Assembly (NCBI GenBank): GCA_024695665.1
Contig: JAILHT010000032.1
Coordinates: forward strand, 1-35,456
DNA length: 35,456 bases
Source: Lachnospiraceae bacterium
Lineage (GTDB): Bacteria; Bacillota; Clostridia; Lachnospirales; Lachnospiraceae
Reading direction: 5' to 3'
Shown here: positions 1-7,748 of the stretch, one piece after another
How positions within the stretch are numbered: the stretch's first letter is position 1
Layout: every line of letters starts with the position of its first letter
Notes under the pieces: model-generated
What the model saw: the letters and a program-made list of their open reading frames with translations, nothing else
Told to the model about the DNA's origin: nothing
Database searches by the model: none
Translations under genes and position numbers: made by a program

Positions 1-752
1 GGGAAGTGATGTGGTCTGAATTTTACTTTTGTGTCCTCTCCAAACATCTCCTTGGCAAATTCAGCAAGAGTACCTTTGAGATCGGCAAAAGTAACATTTT
101 TATCTATAACCATTCCCTCAATCTGGTGAAACGAAGGAGAATGAGTTGCATCAACCTCATCAGCTCTGAACACACGACCCGGTGCAATCATTCTGATAGG
201 CGGCTTCTGTTTCTCCATAACACGAACCTGAACTCCGGAAGTCTGAGTTCTGAGGAGAATATCCTTATTTATATAGAATGTATCCTGCTCATCCTTAGCC
301 GGATGATTTGCAGGTATATTCAATGCTTCAAAGTTGTAATAATCAAGTTCTACTTCAGGTCCTTCAACAACCTCATATCCCATTCCGACGAAGATTCTCT
401 CAACTTCCTCGAGTGCTATAGTATTCGGATGTCTGTGTCCTGTCTTAAGTTTTTTGGAAGGAAGTGTTACATCAATAACTTCGTTCTTAAGCTTAAACTC
501 AAGCTGTTTTTCTTCCATCATCTTCATGGCATCTTCGAGAGCCGACTCTATCTCGGTTCTAGCCTGATTCACCATCTGTCCAAAAGCCGGCCTGTCCTCA
601 GGCGCAACCTCCTTCATCGACTTTAACAGCGAAGTGAGTTCACCTTTCTTTCCCAGAACGGCTACACGAACATCATTTAGATTTTCCAGGTCCCCTGAAG
701 ACTGAATCTTAGCGAGGGTATCCTCTTTAATCTTTTTTAATCTTTCGTTCAT
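1..752 (-). CDS. pheS: Phenylalanine--tRNA ligase alpha subunit, 5' part (gene runs off the left edge)
   Basis: Charges tRNA-Phe as part of the cytoplasmic PheS2PheT2 tetramer. About 250 codons are visible. The N-terminal tRNA-binding coiled coil begins MNERLKKIKED. The class II catalytic core follows, with a linker near NIPANHPAKDEQDTFY, then LLRTQTSGVQVRVME and a motif-2-like stretch RMIAPGRVFRADEVDATHSP. The start is an ATG preceded by ATGGAGGAAATC, a strong ribosome binding site. The C-terminal part of the catalytic domain, and presumably pheT, lie beyond the window. I looked upstream for a T-box leader, common for pheS in Firmicutes, and found no T-box consensus. Instead a separate structured RNA gene lies there. 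The family call is certain; the regulation is not. Confidence 0.97.
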   Translation of the reverse strand, partial: MNERLKKIKEDTLAKIQSSGDLENLNDVRVAVLGKKGELTSLLKSMKEVAPEDRPAFGQMVNQARTEIESALEDAMKMMEEKQLEFKLKNEVIDVTLPSKKLKTGHRHPNTIALEEVERIFVGMGYEVVEGPEVELDYYNFEALNIPANHPAKDEQDTFYINKDILLRTQTSGVQVRVMEKQKPPIRMIAPGRVFRADEVDATHSPSFHQIEGMVIDKNVTFADLKGTLAEFAKEMFGEDTKVKFRPHHF

Positions 753-852
753 GATTTCCTCCATAAATCTATATTTAATAATCCATATGAATTATTAATT
801 CACATTAAAAATTACGCTTAAATATCTTTTCTTTGAAAAGGTATAAAAGCAC

Positions 853-1034
853 AAAAAAATATGCCCAAAGTGCCGTTCCTGCAATTTTGAGTCCTAGCAA
901 ACGCCAGGTGGGTCTCGCAAATCATCTTCCGTCGTCCACTCTTAGGAGGCCTGACTTCCGAATCATAATATAGAAGGTAACCCTTTCAAAAAAATGTAGG
1001 TTCAAAATATGCAGGGTATCGCACACCCCAGACA
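853..1034 (-). ncRNA. ssrS: Structured small RNA, probable 6S RNA (SsrS)
   Basis: A non-coding stretch of about 180 nt with its own consensus promoter. On the minus strand two distant segments pair into a long rod: plus-strand 997-1015 with 878-896, giving CCTGCA, TTTTGA and CCTA helices separated by small bulges. An outer GTGC/GCAC helix closes near 1022 and 870. The 3' end runs into TTTTTTT at 859-853, so the closing stem may also act as the terminator. The interior has GGGT/ACCC and GGAAG/CTTCC pairing options around a large bubble. Length, rod shape, a central bubble and an independent promoter all fit 6S RNA, which binds the RNA polymerase housekeeping holoenzyme. The family name rests on architecture and recall, not on a covariance-model search. 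The presence of some structured RNA is much surer (about 0.8) than the 6S identity. Confidence 0.55.
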
Positions 1035-1040
1035 CATGAT

Positions 1041-1069
1041 ATTATCACATAATATTGAGCCTTTTGCAA
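1041..1069 (-). promoter_or_regulatory. Promoter of the structured RNA
   Basis: Minus strand TTGCAA (1069-1064), a 17-nt spacer, then GATAAT (1046-1041) preceded by TG at the extended -10 position. The predicted start lies near 1034, so transcription would begin just before the closing stem of the structured RNA. Confidence 0.65.
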
Positions 1070-1160
1070 TGTTACAACACAAAAAAAACATATATATAGA
1101 TATATTTCAAATCTAGGCCCACGAGACTTGACACATAATTTGCTACATTCCGACCATATC

Positions 1161-1191
1161 AAAAATCGGACAGGAAAACCTGTCCGATTTT
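1161..1191 (-). terminator. Intrinsic terminator of pckA
   Basis: A 13-bp perfect stem (AAAATCGGACAGG with its complement) closes a 4-nt loop. On the minus strand it is followed by a T tract (TTTTTG). It lies 25 nt past the pckA stop codon. Confidence 0.85.
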
Positions 1192-1215
1192 GTTATTATA
1201 ATGGATCTGATTCAA

Positions 1216-2826
1216 TTATAATGAAGGGCCTGCTGATACAAGAGCCTTTCCGGCATCATTTGTTGTATACTTAGCAAAGTTCTTTACAAATCTGTTTGCA
1301 AGATCCTTAGCCTTCTCGTCCCACTCTGCAGGATTTGCATATGTATCACGAGGATCAAGGATTGCAGGATCAACTCCAGGAAGCTCTGTAGGTACTTCGA
1401 AATCGAATACAGGGATCTTCTTTGTAGGAGCTTTAAGGATATCTCCACTAAGGATTCCGTCGATGATTCCTCTTGTATCTTTGATAGAGATTCTCTTTCC
1501 TGTTCCATTCCATCCTGTGTTAACAAGATAAGCTTTTGCTCCGCTCTTCTCCATCTTCTTAACAAGCTCCTCAGCATACTTTGTAGGATGAAGCTCAAGG
1601 AATGCCTGTCCGAAACATGCTGAGAATGTAGGTGTAGGCTCGGTAATTCCACGCTCTGTACCTGCAAGCTTAGCTGTGAATCCTGAAAGGAAGTAATATT
1701 TTGTCTGCTCCGGTGTAAGGATAGATACAGGAGGAAGTACTCCGAATGCATCAGCTGAAAGGAAGATAACATTCTTTGCATCAGGTCCTGCAGAAATTCC
1801 GTTTACATTTGAAGCAATGTTTGTAATGTGATTGATAGGATAAGATACACGTGTGTTCTCTGTAACGCTCTTGTCGTTGAAATCGATAACACCCTTATCA
1901 TCTACTGTTACGTTCTCAAGAAGAGCATTTCTCTTGATTGCGTTGTAGATATCCGGCTCAGATTCCTTATCAAGGTTGATAACCTTAGCGTAGCATCCAC
2001 CTTCGAAGTTGAATACTCCGTTGTCATCCCAACCATGCTCGTCATCTCCGATAAGAAGACGCTTAGGATCTGTAGAAAGTGTTGTCTTTCCTGTTCCTGA
2101 AAGTCCGAAGAAGATAGCTGTGTTCTTTCCGTCCATATCAGTGTTAGCTGAGCAGTGCATTGAAGCCATGCCCTTGAGTGGTAAGTAGTAGTTCATCATA
2201 GAGAACATACCCTTCTTCATCTCACCGCCGTACCATGTGTTGATGATAACCTGCTCTCTGCTTGTTATATTGAAAGCTGCGCAAGTCTCAGAGTTGAGTC
2301 CGAGCTCTTTGTAGTTCTCAACTTTAGCCTTTGATGCGTTGTAAACAACGAAATCAGGCTCAAAATTCTTAAGTTCATCCTCTGTAGGAATGATGAACAT
2401 GTTCTTTACAAAATGTGCCTGCCAAGCTACTTCCATTATGAAGCGGATAGCCATTCTTGAATCCTTGTTAGCTCCGCAGAATGCATCTACAACAAAGAGT
2501 CTTTTGTTGCAAAGCTCTTTCTTTGCGATCTCTTTTACTGTAGCCCATACATCTTCGCTCATTGGATGGTTATCATTTGGATATCCCTCTGTTGTCCACC
2601 AAACGGTATCCTTTGAATTCTCATCCATTACAATATATTTGTCTTTAGGAGAACGTCCTGTGTAGATACCGGTCATAACGTTTACAGTATCAAGCTCAGT
2701 AAGCTGTCCTTTCTCATAACCTGTGAGATCTGACTTCATTTCTTCATCAAAAAGCTGTTCGAAAGAAGGATTGTAGACAATCTCAGTTGTTCCTGTAATG
2801 CCATACTTTGTTAAATCAAGTGCCAT
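1216..2826 (-). CDS. pckA: Phosphoenolpyruvate carboxykinase (ATP)
   Basis: Interconverts oxaloacetate plus ATP and PEP, CO2 plus ADP in the cytoplasm. In anaerobes it often runs in the ATP-forming, carboxylating direction. The 536-aa length is typical of the ATP-dependent family. Visible are [12 protein letters not shown] (about 55-66), the kinase P-loop [11 protein letters not shown] (241-251) and the second metal and nucleotide motif [11 protein letters not shown] (260-270). The ATG start follows AGAGGAG at good spacing. A consensus promoter lies upstream and a strong terminator just downstream, so the gene is probably monocistronic. It is divergent from citrate synthase across 237 bp, putting two oxaloacetate-handling enzymes side by side. 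No unusual residues were seen. Confidence 0.97.
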   Translation of the reverse strand: MALDLTKYGITGTTEIVYNPSFEQLFDEEMKSDLTGYEKGQLTELDTVNVMTGIYTGRSPKDKYIVMDENSKDTVWWTTEGYPNDNHPMSEDVWATVKEIAKKELCNKRLFVVDAFCGANKDSRMAIRFIMEVAWQAHFVKNMFIIPTEDELKNFEPDFVVYNASKAKVENYKELGLNSETCAAFNITSREQVIINTWYGGEMKKGMFSMMNYYLPLKGMASMHCSANTDMDGKNTAIFFGLSGTGKTTLSTDPKRLLIGDDEHGWDDNGVFNFEGGCYAKVINLDKESEPDIYNAIKRNALLENVTVDDKGVIDFNDKSVTENTRVSYPINHITNIASNVNGISAGPDAKNVIFLSADAFGVLPPVSILTPEQTKYYFLSGFTAKLAGTERGITEPTPTFSACFGQAFLELHPTKYAEELVKKMEKSGAKAYLVNTGWNGTGKRISIKDTRGIIDGILSGDILKAPTKKIPVFDFEVPTELPGVDPAILDPRDTYANPAEWDEKAKDLANRFVKNFAKYTTNDAGKALVSAGPSL

Positions 2827-2879
2827 TTACTATTTCTCCTCTTCTTTTGTAATTGGTCAATTTTTCCATTCGTGTACTT

Positions 2880-2907
2880 ATTATACTTAGTTTTGAGGCA
2901 AAGTCAA
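2880..2907 (-). promoter_or_regulatory. Promoter of pckA
   Basis: Minus strand TTGACT (2907-2902), a 16-nt spacer, and a perfect TATAAT (2885-2880). It lies about 55 nt upstream of the pckA start codon. Confidence 0.7.
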
Positions 2908-3003
2908 TTACTTTGGTACTTAAAAAAAAACATTTTGTTATTTTTTAAACAATTTCATGCTTTGTATATAAGTTTTTTATAAAATATTTTTAGATTTATT
3001 TAA

Positions 3004-3032
3004 TTGTTCGTGTATATAGAAACTGTTAAAAT
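3004..3032 (+). promoter_or_regulatory. Candidate promoter of the citrate synthase gene
   Basis: TTGTTC (3004-3009), a 17-nt spacer, and TAAAAT (3027-3032) about 30 nt before the start codon. The surrounding region is very AT-rich, so this placement is only one plausible reading. Confidence 0.4.
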
Positions 3033-3063
3033 ATTTTTATATAGGTTTTAGAGGAGGAAATTA

Positions 3064-4434
3064 ATGAATAAAAGAAATCCATATAGCGACATTACGGAAC
3101 CATTACTTAACTATGCTAAGCAAATAGAGAATAATGCTACTATATCACCTTCTCTCTATTCAGATTTCGATGTCAAAAGGGGTCTTCGTGATCTGAACGG
3201 TAAAGGAGTATTGGTTGGACTCACAGAAATATCCGATGTCAATGCCACAAAGATTATCGATGGGAAGACCATTCCCTGTGAAGGAAATCTCTATTACAGG
3301 GGATACAATGTAAAAGACATTGTTGCCAACCTTCCGGACAATTTTCACTTCGGATTTGAAAAATGTACCTTTCTTCTTATCTTCGGAAGATTCCCGGATG
3401 ACAAAGAATTAAAAGATTTTTGCGAACTGCTTTCCTATTATAGGTCACTTCCGACAAGTTTTGTGAGAGATATAATAATGAAAGCTCCGAGCAAAGACAT
3501 GATGAACACACTGGCAAGAAGTGTTCTTACATTATATAGTTATGATGACAGAGCCGATGACACATCTATTCCAAATGTTCTGAGGCAATGCATTCAACTT
3601 ATCAGTCTTTTTCCATTGCTATCCATATACGGATATCAAGCATACAAACACTATCACGACGGAGCCAGTTTATTTATACATCCACCGAAAGATGAGTATT
3701 CAACATCTGAAAATATTCTGCATATATTACGTGCCGATTCAAAATTCAGTCCGCTTGAAGCAAAGCTTTTGGACATAGCACTCATTTTACATATGGAACA
3801 CGGCGGTGGAAACAACTCCACCTTCACTACACATCTCATATCATCTTCAGGAACAGACACCTACTCTACAATTGCTGCTTCGCTCGGTTCTCTCAAAGGG
3901 CCTAAACACGGCGGAGCAAACATTAAAGTAGTAAAGATGTTTGAAGATATGAAAGACCATCTAAACGATTGGTCTGATGAGGATGAGATAAAAAATTATC
4001 TCCATAAACTATTAAACGGAGAAGCCTTTGACAATGCCGGATTGATATATGGAATGGGACATGCAATCTATTCCGTCTCAGATCCAAGAGCAATTTTGTT
4101 CAGAGAATTTGTGAAGAGACTTTCTGAAGAAAAAGGCCAGCAGAAAGAGTTCGCACTTTATTCCGCTGTAGAAAGGCTTGCCCCACAGGTTATATCAGAA
4201 AACAGAAAAATGTACAAAGGAGTCAGCCCAAACGTCGATTTCTATTCCGGATTTGCATACTCAATGTTGAATCTTCCGGTTGAACTGTACACACCGATGT
4301 TTGCTATCGCTCGTATCTCCGGTTGGAGTGCACACCGAATCGAAGAACTTTCATACCCTGGCAAGATAATGCGTCCTGCTTATAAATATGTAGGAAAACA
4401 CCGCAATTATGCCTCGGGAGAATTCACCGATTGA
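3064..4434 (+). CDS. gltA: Citrate synthase
   Basis: Condenses oxaloacetate and acetyl-CoA to citrate, the entry to 2-oxoglutarate and glutamate synthesis in fermenters with a partial TCA cycle. The 456-aa protein shows the citrate synthase signature: EHGGGNNS (His246), LKGPKHGGAN (His282, substrate-binding region), IYGMGHAIY (His333) and SPNVDFYSGF (Asp392), matching the usual His-His-Asp catalytic set. The start follows AGAGGAGG. The N-terminal extension of about 60 residues before the core is normal for Clostridia homologues. A methylcitrate synthase role cannot be excluded from sequence alone, but no prp-type methylcitrate genes are nearby. No other TCA gene is in the window. Confidence 0.93.
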   Translation: MNKRNPYSDITEPLLNYAKQIENNATISPSLYSDFDVKRGLRDLNGKGVLVGLTEISDVNATKIIDGKTIPCEGNLYYRGYNVKDIVANLPDNFHFGFEKCTFLLIFGRFPDDKELKDFCELLSYYRSLPTSFVRDIIMKAPSKDMMNTLARSVLTLYSYDDRADDTSIPNVLRQCIQLISLFPLLSIYGYQAYKHYHDGASLFIHPPKDEYSTSENILHILRADSKFSPLEAKLLDIALILHMEHGGGNNSTFTTHLISSSGTDTYSTIAASLGSLKGPKHGGANIKVVKMFEDMKDHLNDWSDEDEIKNYLHKLLNGEAFDNAGLIYGMGHAIYSVSDPRAILFREFVKRLSEEKGQQKEFALYSAVERLAPQVISENRKMYKGVSPNVDFYSGFAYSMLNLPVELYTPMFAIARISGWSAHRIEELSYPGKIMRPAYKYVGKHRNYASGEFTD

Positions 4435-4490
4435 TGGATTTAAAATAAAATAAATATTTTAATAGACAAAATGAATAAGAATTTATGATA

Positions 4491-4527
4491 GGAATCGCCC
4501 CGAAAGAAAAATCTTTCGAGGCGATCC
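4491..4527. terminator. Hairpin between convergent genes, probable bidirectional terminator
   Basis: GGAATCGCCCCGAAAG pairs with CTTTCGAGGCGATCC, with one bulged A and a 6-nt loop. It lies between the 3' ends of the citrate synthase gene and the yneA-like gene. Neither flank has a long T run, so termination strength is uncertain. Confidence 0.5.
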
Positions 4528-4568
4528 TTATATGAATAAAAAGATTATGAAAACCAATGTAAGTCAGA

Positions 4569-4964
4569 TCAAAGCTTCTCCGGGGAATAATACTTTACAA
4601 CAATCTTCTCTCCTGCATGTATATCTGTGCTGCCAAGATTGTTCAATTCTACAAGTTCTTCAACTCTGACATCAATATCATCAAGTGATCCGTATGAATA
4701 CTTATCGGCAATAGACCAAAGTGTATCACCTGGCATGATTGTTACAGAAGTATAATACTCATATACCTGCTCCTCTGAAGCCATTGCTCTGTCCTTTACA
4801 GAGTTGCCAAAAAAAATCAATGCGCCAAGAACAATAACCAATGTCACTGTAAAAAGAACCATCTTCTTAAATAATCTGGTTCTTTCACTTCTTCTTCTGT
4901 TAAAAAATCTCTGTTCTCTCTTATAAGAATCAAAACCCATATTTCCCTGATATATAACGTCCAT
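4569..4964 (-). CDS. yneA: YneA-like LysM protein, probable SOS cell-division inhibitor
   Basis: A 131-aa protein with a basic cytoplasmic N-terminus (residues 1-34, rich in R and K), one membrane segment (about 35-53) and a C-terminal LysM domain (about 72-125, with IMPGDTLWSIADKYS). This is the architecture of YneA and related proteins, which delay division during the SOS response. The gene is divergent from lexA, as in Bacillus. The chosen ATG (4964) has GAGGGAG seven nucleotides upstream. A longer reading frame to 5006 would start inside the LexA-site cluster and is unlikely. Orientation should be N-in, with LysM outside in the wall. Sequence conservation outside LysM is weak, so the inhibitor role is inferred from context and architecture. 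Confidence 0.8.
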   Translation of the reverse strand: MDVIYQGNMGFDSYKREQRFFNRRRSERTRLFKKMVLFTVTLVIVLGALIFFGNSVKDRAMASEEQVYEYYTSVTIMPGDTLWSIADKYSYGSLDDIDVRVEELVELNNLGSTDIHAGEKIVVKYYSPEKL

Positions 4965-4985
4965 AATCATTCTCCCTCTACCAAG

Positions 4986-5080
4986 CGAATAAATGTTCGC
5001 GAACATCTGTTTGTGTATATTATAGCACCAAACAAATGTTTGTCAACTTTATTCGAACATATTTTCCGAATATTTGTTTG
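4986..5080. promoter_or_regulatory. Cluster of five LexA-box-like sites
   Basis: Five 14-bp sites resemble the Firmicutes SOS box (CGAAC-N4-GTTCG). They are CGAATAAATGTTCG (4986-4999), CGAACATCTGTTTG (5000-5013), CAAACAAATGTTTG (5029-5042), CGAACATATTTTCC (5054-5067) and CGAATATTTGTTTG (5067-5080). They fill the space between yneA and lexA. They also overlap both the yneA promoter and a plausible lexA promoter (TTGTTT 5074-5079, 16-nt spacer, TATGCT 5096-5101). The third site is a perfect palindrome in the yneA promoter spacer. The arrangement implies LexA autoregulation and tight repression of yneA. Confidence 0.75.
5019..5046 (-). promoter_or_regulatory. SOS promoter of the yneA-like gene
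   Basis: Minus strand perfect TTGACA (5046-5041), a 16-nt spacer, and perfect TATAAT (5024-5019). The palindromic LexA site 5029-5042 occupies the spacer and part of the -35 element, as expected for a strong promoter held off by LexA. Confidence 0.75.
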
Positions 5081-5139
5081 CTTTTTATGTTTATCTATGC
5101 TAACATATCAGTATCAAAAAAGAGATAAAGGAGGAATTT

Positions 5140-5754
5140 ATGTCATACGGCAAAATTTCCGCAAAGCAACAGGAGATCCTGGATTATATAAAAACCGAGA
5201 TTTTAAACAAAGGATACCCTCCGGCAGTCAGAGAAATCTGTGAGGCAGTTAAGTTGAAATCCACCTCGTCGGTTCACTCTCATCTTGAGACCCTCGAAAA
5301 GAACGGATATATCAGAAGGGATCCGACAAAGCCCCGTGCAATTGAGATAATTGACGACAATTTCAATCTCACCAGGCGCGAAGTTGTCAATGTGCCTCTC
5401 GTGGGAAGAGTTGCGGCCGGGCAGCCGTTACTTGCTGTAGAAAACATCGAGACATACTTTCCTATTCCATCCGAGTATATGCCGAACAATGATTCTTTTA
5501 TTCTCACTGTAAAAGGAGAAAGCATGATCAATGCCGGTATTTTCGATGGAGATAAGATTCTGGTTGAAAAGCAGTCCACCGCAAGAAACGGTGAAATTGT
5601 CGTTGCATTGGTTGACGATTCGGCAACAGTAAAGACTTTTTACAAGGAAAACGGCCATATAAGACTTCAGCCGGAGAATGATTCCATGGATCCGATCATC
5701 GTCGAAGATTGCTCTATCCTGGGAAAAGTTTTCGGAGTCTTCAGATTCTTATAA
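5140..5754 (+). CDS. lexA: LexA repressor, SOS regulator
   Basis: Represses SOS genes and is inactivated by RecA-stimulated self-cleavage. The 204-aa protein has an N-terminal winged helix-turn-helix (about 1-66; [16 protein letters not shown] is the HTH) and a C-terminal S24 peptidase fold. The cleavage site is Ala93-Gly94 in GRVAAGQP. The catalytic Ser128 lies in [14 protein letters not shown] and Lys165 in [10 protein letters not shown]. All three are intact. The ATG follows AAAGGAGGAATTT. The upstream region carries the LexA-box-like cluster shared with the yneA-like gene, so autoregulation is expected. A strong terminator follows the stop. Confidence 0.97.
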   Translation: MSYGKISAKQQEILDYIKTEILNKGYPPAVREICEAVKLKSTSSVHSHLETLEKNGYIRRDPTKPRAIEIIDDNFNLTRREVVNVPLVGRVAAGQPLLAVENIETYFPIPSEYMPNNDSFILTVKGESMINAGIFDGDKILVEKQSTARNGEIVVALVDDSATVKTFYKENGHIRLQPENDSMDPIIVEDCSILGKVFGVFRFL

Positions 5755-5796
5755 TATGATTTGAATTCGCTGTAAAGCAAAACAATAGAAAACAAA

Positions 5797-5837
5797 GCGA
5801 GACGCAATGTTTATAACATTCACATCTCGCTTTTTTT
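5797..5837 (+). terminator. Terminator of lexA, probably bidirectional
   Basis: GCGAGA (5797-5802) pairs with TCTCGC (5825-5830), with an inner AATGT/ACATT helix, followed by TTTTTTT on the plus strand. On the minus strand the 3' side reads GCTTTGTTTTC, so it may also end the rsfS operon. Confidence 0.8.
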
Positions 5838-5871
5838 ATTTGTCTTTCTAAATAATTATCTAAATAATAAT

Positions 5872-6228
5872 CTAGTCCGCAAGAAACTCCTCATAGCTCA
5901 TCTGCTTTCCGTCTCTCCAGATTCTCTCAAGGTCATAGAATAATCTGTCTTCCTTCGAGAAAAGATGTACTATTACATCATTATAATCCATAAGAATCCA
6001 TGTCGAGTCTCTGTTTCCTTCTATCTGTCTTGCATGAATCTGTGATTTGTACATAGCCTCATCAACCGAATCCTGCATAGCCGATAACTGATTGACATTA
6101 TCAGCACTTGCAATAACAAAATAATCCGCAAGTACAGAGAGTTCTGATATATCTATTATCTGAATATCTATGGCCTTTTTGTCATCAAGAGCCTTACATA
6201 TCAATTTTGTCTGTTCGTTAGCTGTCAT
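5872..6228 (-). CDS. rsfS: Ribosome silencing factor RsfS (Iojap/DUF143)
   Basis: Binds ribosomal protein L14 on the 50S subunit and blocks subunit joining in slow growth. The 118-aa protein shows the family core: KKAIDIQIIDISELSVLADYF, then ASADNVNQLSAM and the C-terminal region STWILMDYNDVIVHLF. The chosen ATG (6228, MTANEQ) follows ACAGGAGGAAAC. The longer frame reaching 6282 has no such site. The 5' end overlaps yqeK by 11 nt, indicating translational coupling. It is the last gene of the rplU-to-rsfS run; nadD-yqeK-rsfS is a conserved Firmicutes order. Confidence 0.95.
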   Translation of the reverse strand: MTANEQTKLICKALDDKKAIDIQIIDISELSVLADYFVIASADNVNQLSAMQDSVDEAMYKSQIHARQIEGNRDSTWILMDYNDVIVHLFSKEDRLFYDLERIWRDGKQMSYEEFLAD

Positions 6229-6790
6229 GTTTCCTCCTGTAATAGTCATAAGTTGATTTTGTTTTAGGATCCAAAACCGCACTTTTATCCTTTAGATACT
6301 CAAGTGTATCATGAAGAATCATCTCAAGTGCGTCATCAAGATTATTGAATGCCGTCTCCCTGACCTCGTCAAGCCTTGGAGCCTGATTTCTTCCCGGCTC
6401 AATATAATCCGCAACAAATATAATCTTGTCCAAAAGAGACATCCCCGGTTCTCCGGTTGTATGTACTTCTATGGCATGAAGTATATTTTCATCAGTCACA
6501 TCGTATTTTGTCTTTGCAAGATATGCTCCTACTTTTGCATGTAATAACGATGGATTCATAAGCTCCGCCTCGGATATCTCAATGTTGTTCTTTTTGCAAA
6601 TTTTAATCTTCTCTTTGTCATCCACATACTTTGCGCAGTCATGTAAAAGGCCGGCGAGAAGACAGTCATCCATATTGCATCTGTATTTCATTGCAAGCGA
6701 GGCTGCCGTATACATCACACCCATCGTATGGTCGTATCTTTTGCCTCCGAGTTCATCCTTAAGTTTCTTTTTTATCTCTTTGATGTCCAT
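6218..6790 (-). CDS. yqeK: HD-domain hydrolase YqeK, probable symmetrical Ap4A hydrolase
   Basis: A 190-aa HD-superfamily protein. Metal-binding motifs are visible: an early His in KRYDHTMGVMYTA, the HD pair in LLAGLLHDCAKY, a His in PSLLHAKVGA, a His in AIEVHTTG and an Asp in KIIFVADYIEPGR. Bacterial YqeK enzymes split diadenosine tetraphosphate symmetrically into two ADP. The start overlaps the 3' end of nadD by 32 nt and its own 3' end overlaps rsfS. The fixed neighbourhood with nadD and rsfS supports the identification. The substrate is inferred from the family. Confidence 0.93.
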   Translation of the reverse strand: MDIKEIKKKLKDELGGKRYDHTMGVMYTAASLAMKYRCNMDDCLLAGLLHDCAKYVDDKEKIKICKKNNIEISEAELMNPSLLHAKVGAYLAKTKYDVTDENILHAIEVHTTGEPGMSLLDKIIFVADYIEPGRNQAPRLDEVRETAFNNLDDALEMILHDTLEYLKDKSAVLDPKTKSTYDYYRRKHDS

Positions 6791-7388
6791 ATATTTTATT
6801 CTTCTTTACATATTCATAAAGTCCAACAGGTACAAGATTCTCTATATTCTCACCGCATTTTATCATTTCACGCAGTTCATGAGAAGAAACATGAAATTTT
6901 TTTGCCTTTAAAGGTCTTATATCCGCATCAAATCTCCTATTAAGATCATCTATGATACCCTTAAAACTACTACCTTCTATCTCATCTCTGACAGCTGCAA
7001 GTATCGTTGCTTTCTTGCAAATGATTTCAGGATGTCTCCATCCTTTAAAATCCTTAAGAGAATCACCGCCTATTATAAAAAAATAATGCGTATCGGGATG
7101 TTTCTCCTTAAGTCGCGTTAAGGTTTTATATGTAAAACATATCTCATCATTCGAATCGATCTCATCCCTCATCAAAAAAAACTTATCGTTGCAAGCTATG
7201 GCAAACTTCAACATATCAAGTCTCTGTGACAGTGTACTTTCCTTGACTCTGCCCTTATGCGGAGATACTCCGGTTGGCATAAATCCTACCATATCAAGAT
7301 CATAATCCAAAAGAGCGGATTCAGCCAACATTATATGTCCATTGTGAACAGGATCAAATGTTCCGCCAATGATACCTATTCTTTTCAT
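6759..7388 (-). CDS. nadD: Nicotinate-nucleotide adenylyltransferase
   Basis: Transfers AMP from ATP to nicotinate mononucleotide, the penultimate step of NAD synthesis. The 209-aa nucleotidyltransferase fold shows the N-terminal GGTFDPVHNGHIMLAE motif (the HxGH variant HNGH) and the C-terminal VSSHELREMI, the counterpart of the ISSTxIR motif. The start at 7388 (MKRIGIIGGTF) follows GGAAGGGATAAT. An upstream in-frame ATG would add nine residues without a good site. It lies 30 nt after yhbY and overlaps yqeK, within the L21-L27-Obg operon. Confidence 0.95.
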   Translation of the reverse strand: MKRIGIIGGTFDPVHNGHIMLAESALLDYDLDMVGFMPTGVSPHKGRVKESTLSQRLDMLKFAIACNDKFFLMRDEIDSNDEICFTYKTLTRLKEKHPDTHYFFIIGGDSLKDFKGWRHPEIICKKATILAAVRDEIEGSSFKGIIDDLNRRFDADIRPLKAKKFHVSSHELREMIKCGENIENLVPVGLYEYVKKNKIYGHQRDKKET

Positions 7389-7418
7389 ATTATCCCTTCC
7401 AAACTTTTGAAACAAATT

Positions 7419-7709
7419 TTATATGAACTCTATTTTAGGTTTCTTTTTATTCTGCTTATAAAGAATAATCTTTTTGCCAATGACCCTGACAACCTCGGAG
7501 TGGGTGCGGGCTGCAATAGTCTCTGCAATCTCACGGGGATCGTCCAAGCAGTTTTTCAAAACCGATATTTTTATCAGTTCGCGCTTATCAATTGCCTGAG
7601 CTATCGCATCTATAAGTTCTGTTGTCAAAGATGATTTGCCGACCTGAAATATCGGATCCAAATCATTTGAAAGTTTTGTAAGGTAAGATCTTTTCTTGCT
7701 GTCCAGCAT
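7419..7709 (-). CDS. yhbY: YhbY/CRS1 (CRM) domain RNA-binding protein
   Basis: A 96-aa single CRM-domain protein associated with pre-50S ribosomal particles in related bacteria. Visible family features are SYLTKLSNDLDPIFQVGKSS near the N-terminus, the KRELIKISVLKNC strand-helix region, and the C-terminal VVRVIGKKIILYKQN. The start MLDSKKR (7709) has GGGAG six nucleotides upstream. A slightly longer frame beginning five residues earlier lacks that spacing. It sits between obg and nadD, a typical Firmicutes order. The precise assembly step it acts in is not known from sequence. Confidence 0.92.
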   Translation of the reverse strand: MLDSKKRSYLTKLSNDLDPIFQVGKSSLTTELIDAIAQAIDKRELIKISVLKNCLDDPREIAETIAARTHSEVVRVIGKKIILYKQNKKKPKIEFI

Positions 7710-7748
7710 ATCTTTCTCCCGCATATATGTAATGCTTATTTATAATTC

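Noticed and set aside
6-626. Plus-strand ORF of 206 codons at the left edge
   Set aside because: It is antisense to pheS, whose class II synthetase motifs and ribosome binding site are clear on the minus strand.
753-1034. T-box leader for pheS
   Set aside because: No T-box consensus or specifier-like arrangement was found. The sequence folds as an independent rod-shaped RNA with its own promoter and 3' T run.
1128-1133. Plus-strand TTGACA as a promoter
   Set aside because: The bases 17 nt downstream (CGACCA) do not form a -10 box, and no plus-strand gene follows.
4965-5006. Longer N-terminus for the YneA-like protein
   Set aside because: It would start inside the LexA-site cluster and lacks a ribosome binding site. 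The ATG at 4964 has GAGGGAG at good spacing.
5013-5243. Plus-strand ORF overlapping the 5' end of lexA
   Set aside because: It runs through the promoter region and into lexA in another frame, with no domain.
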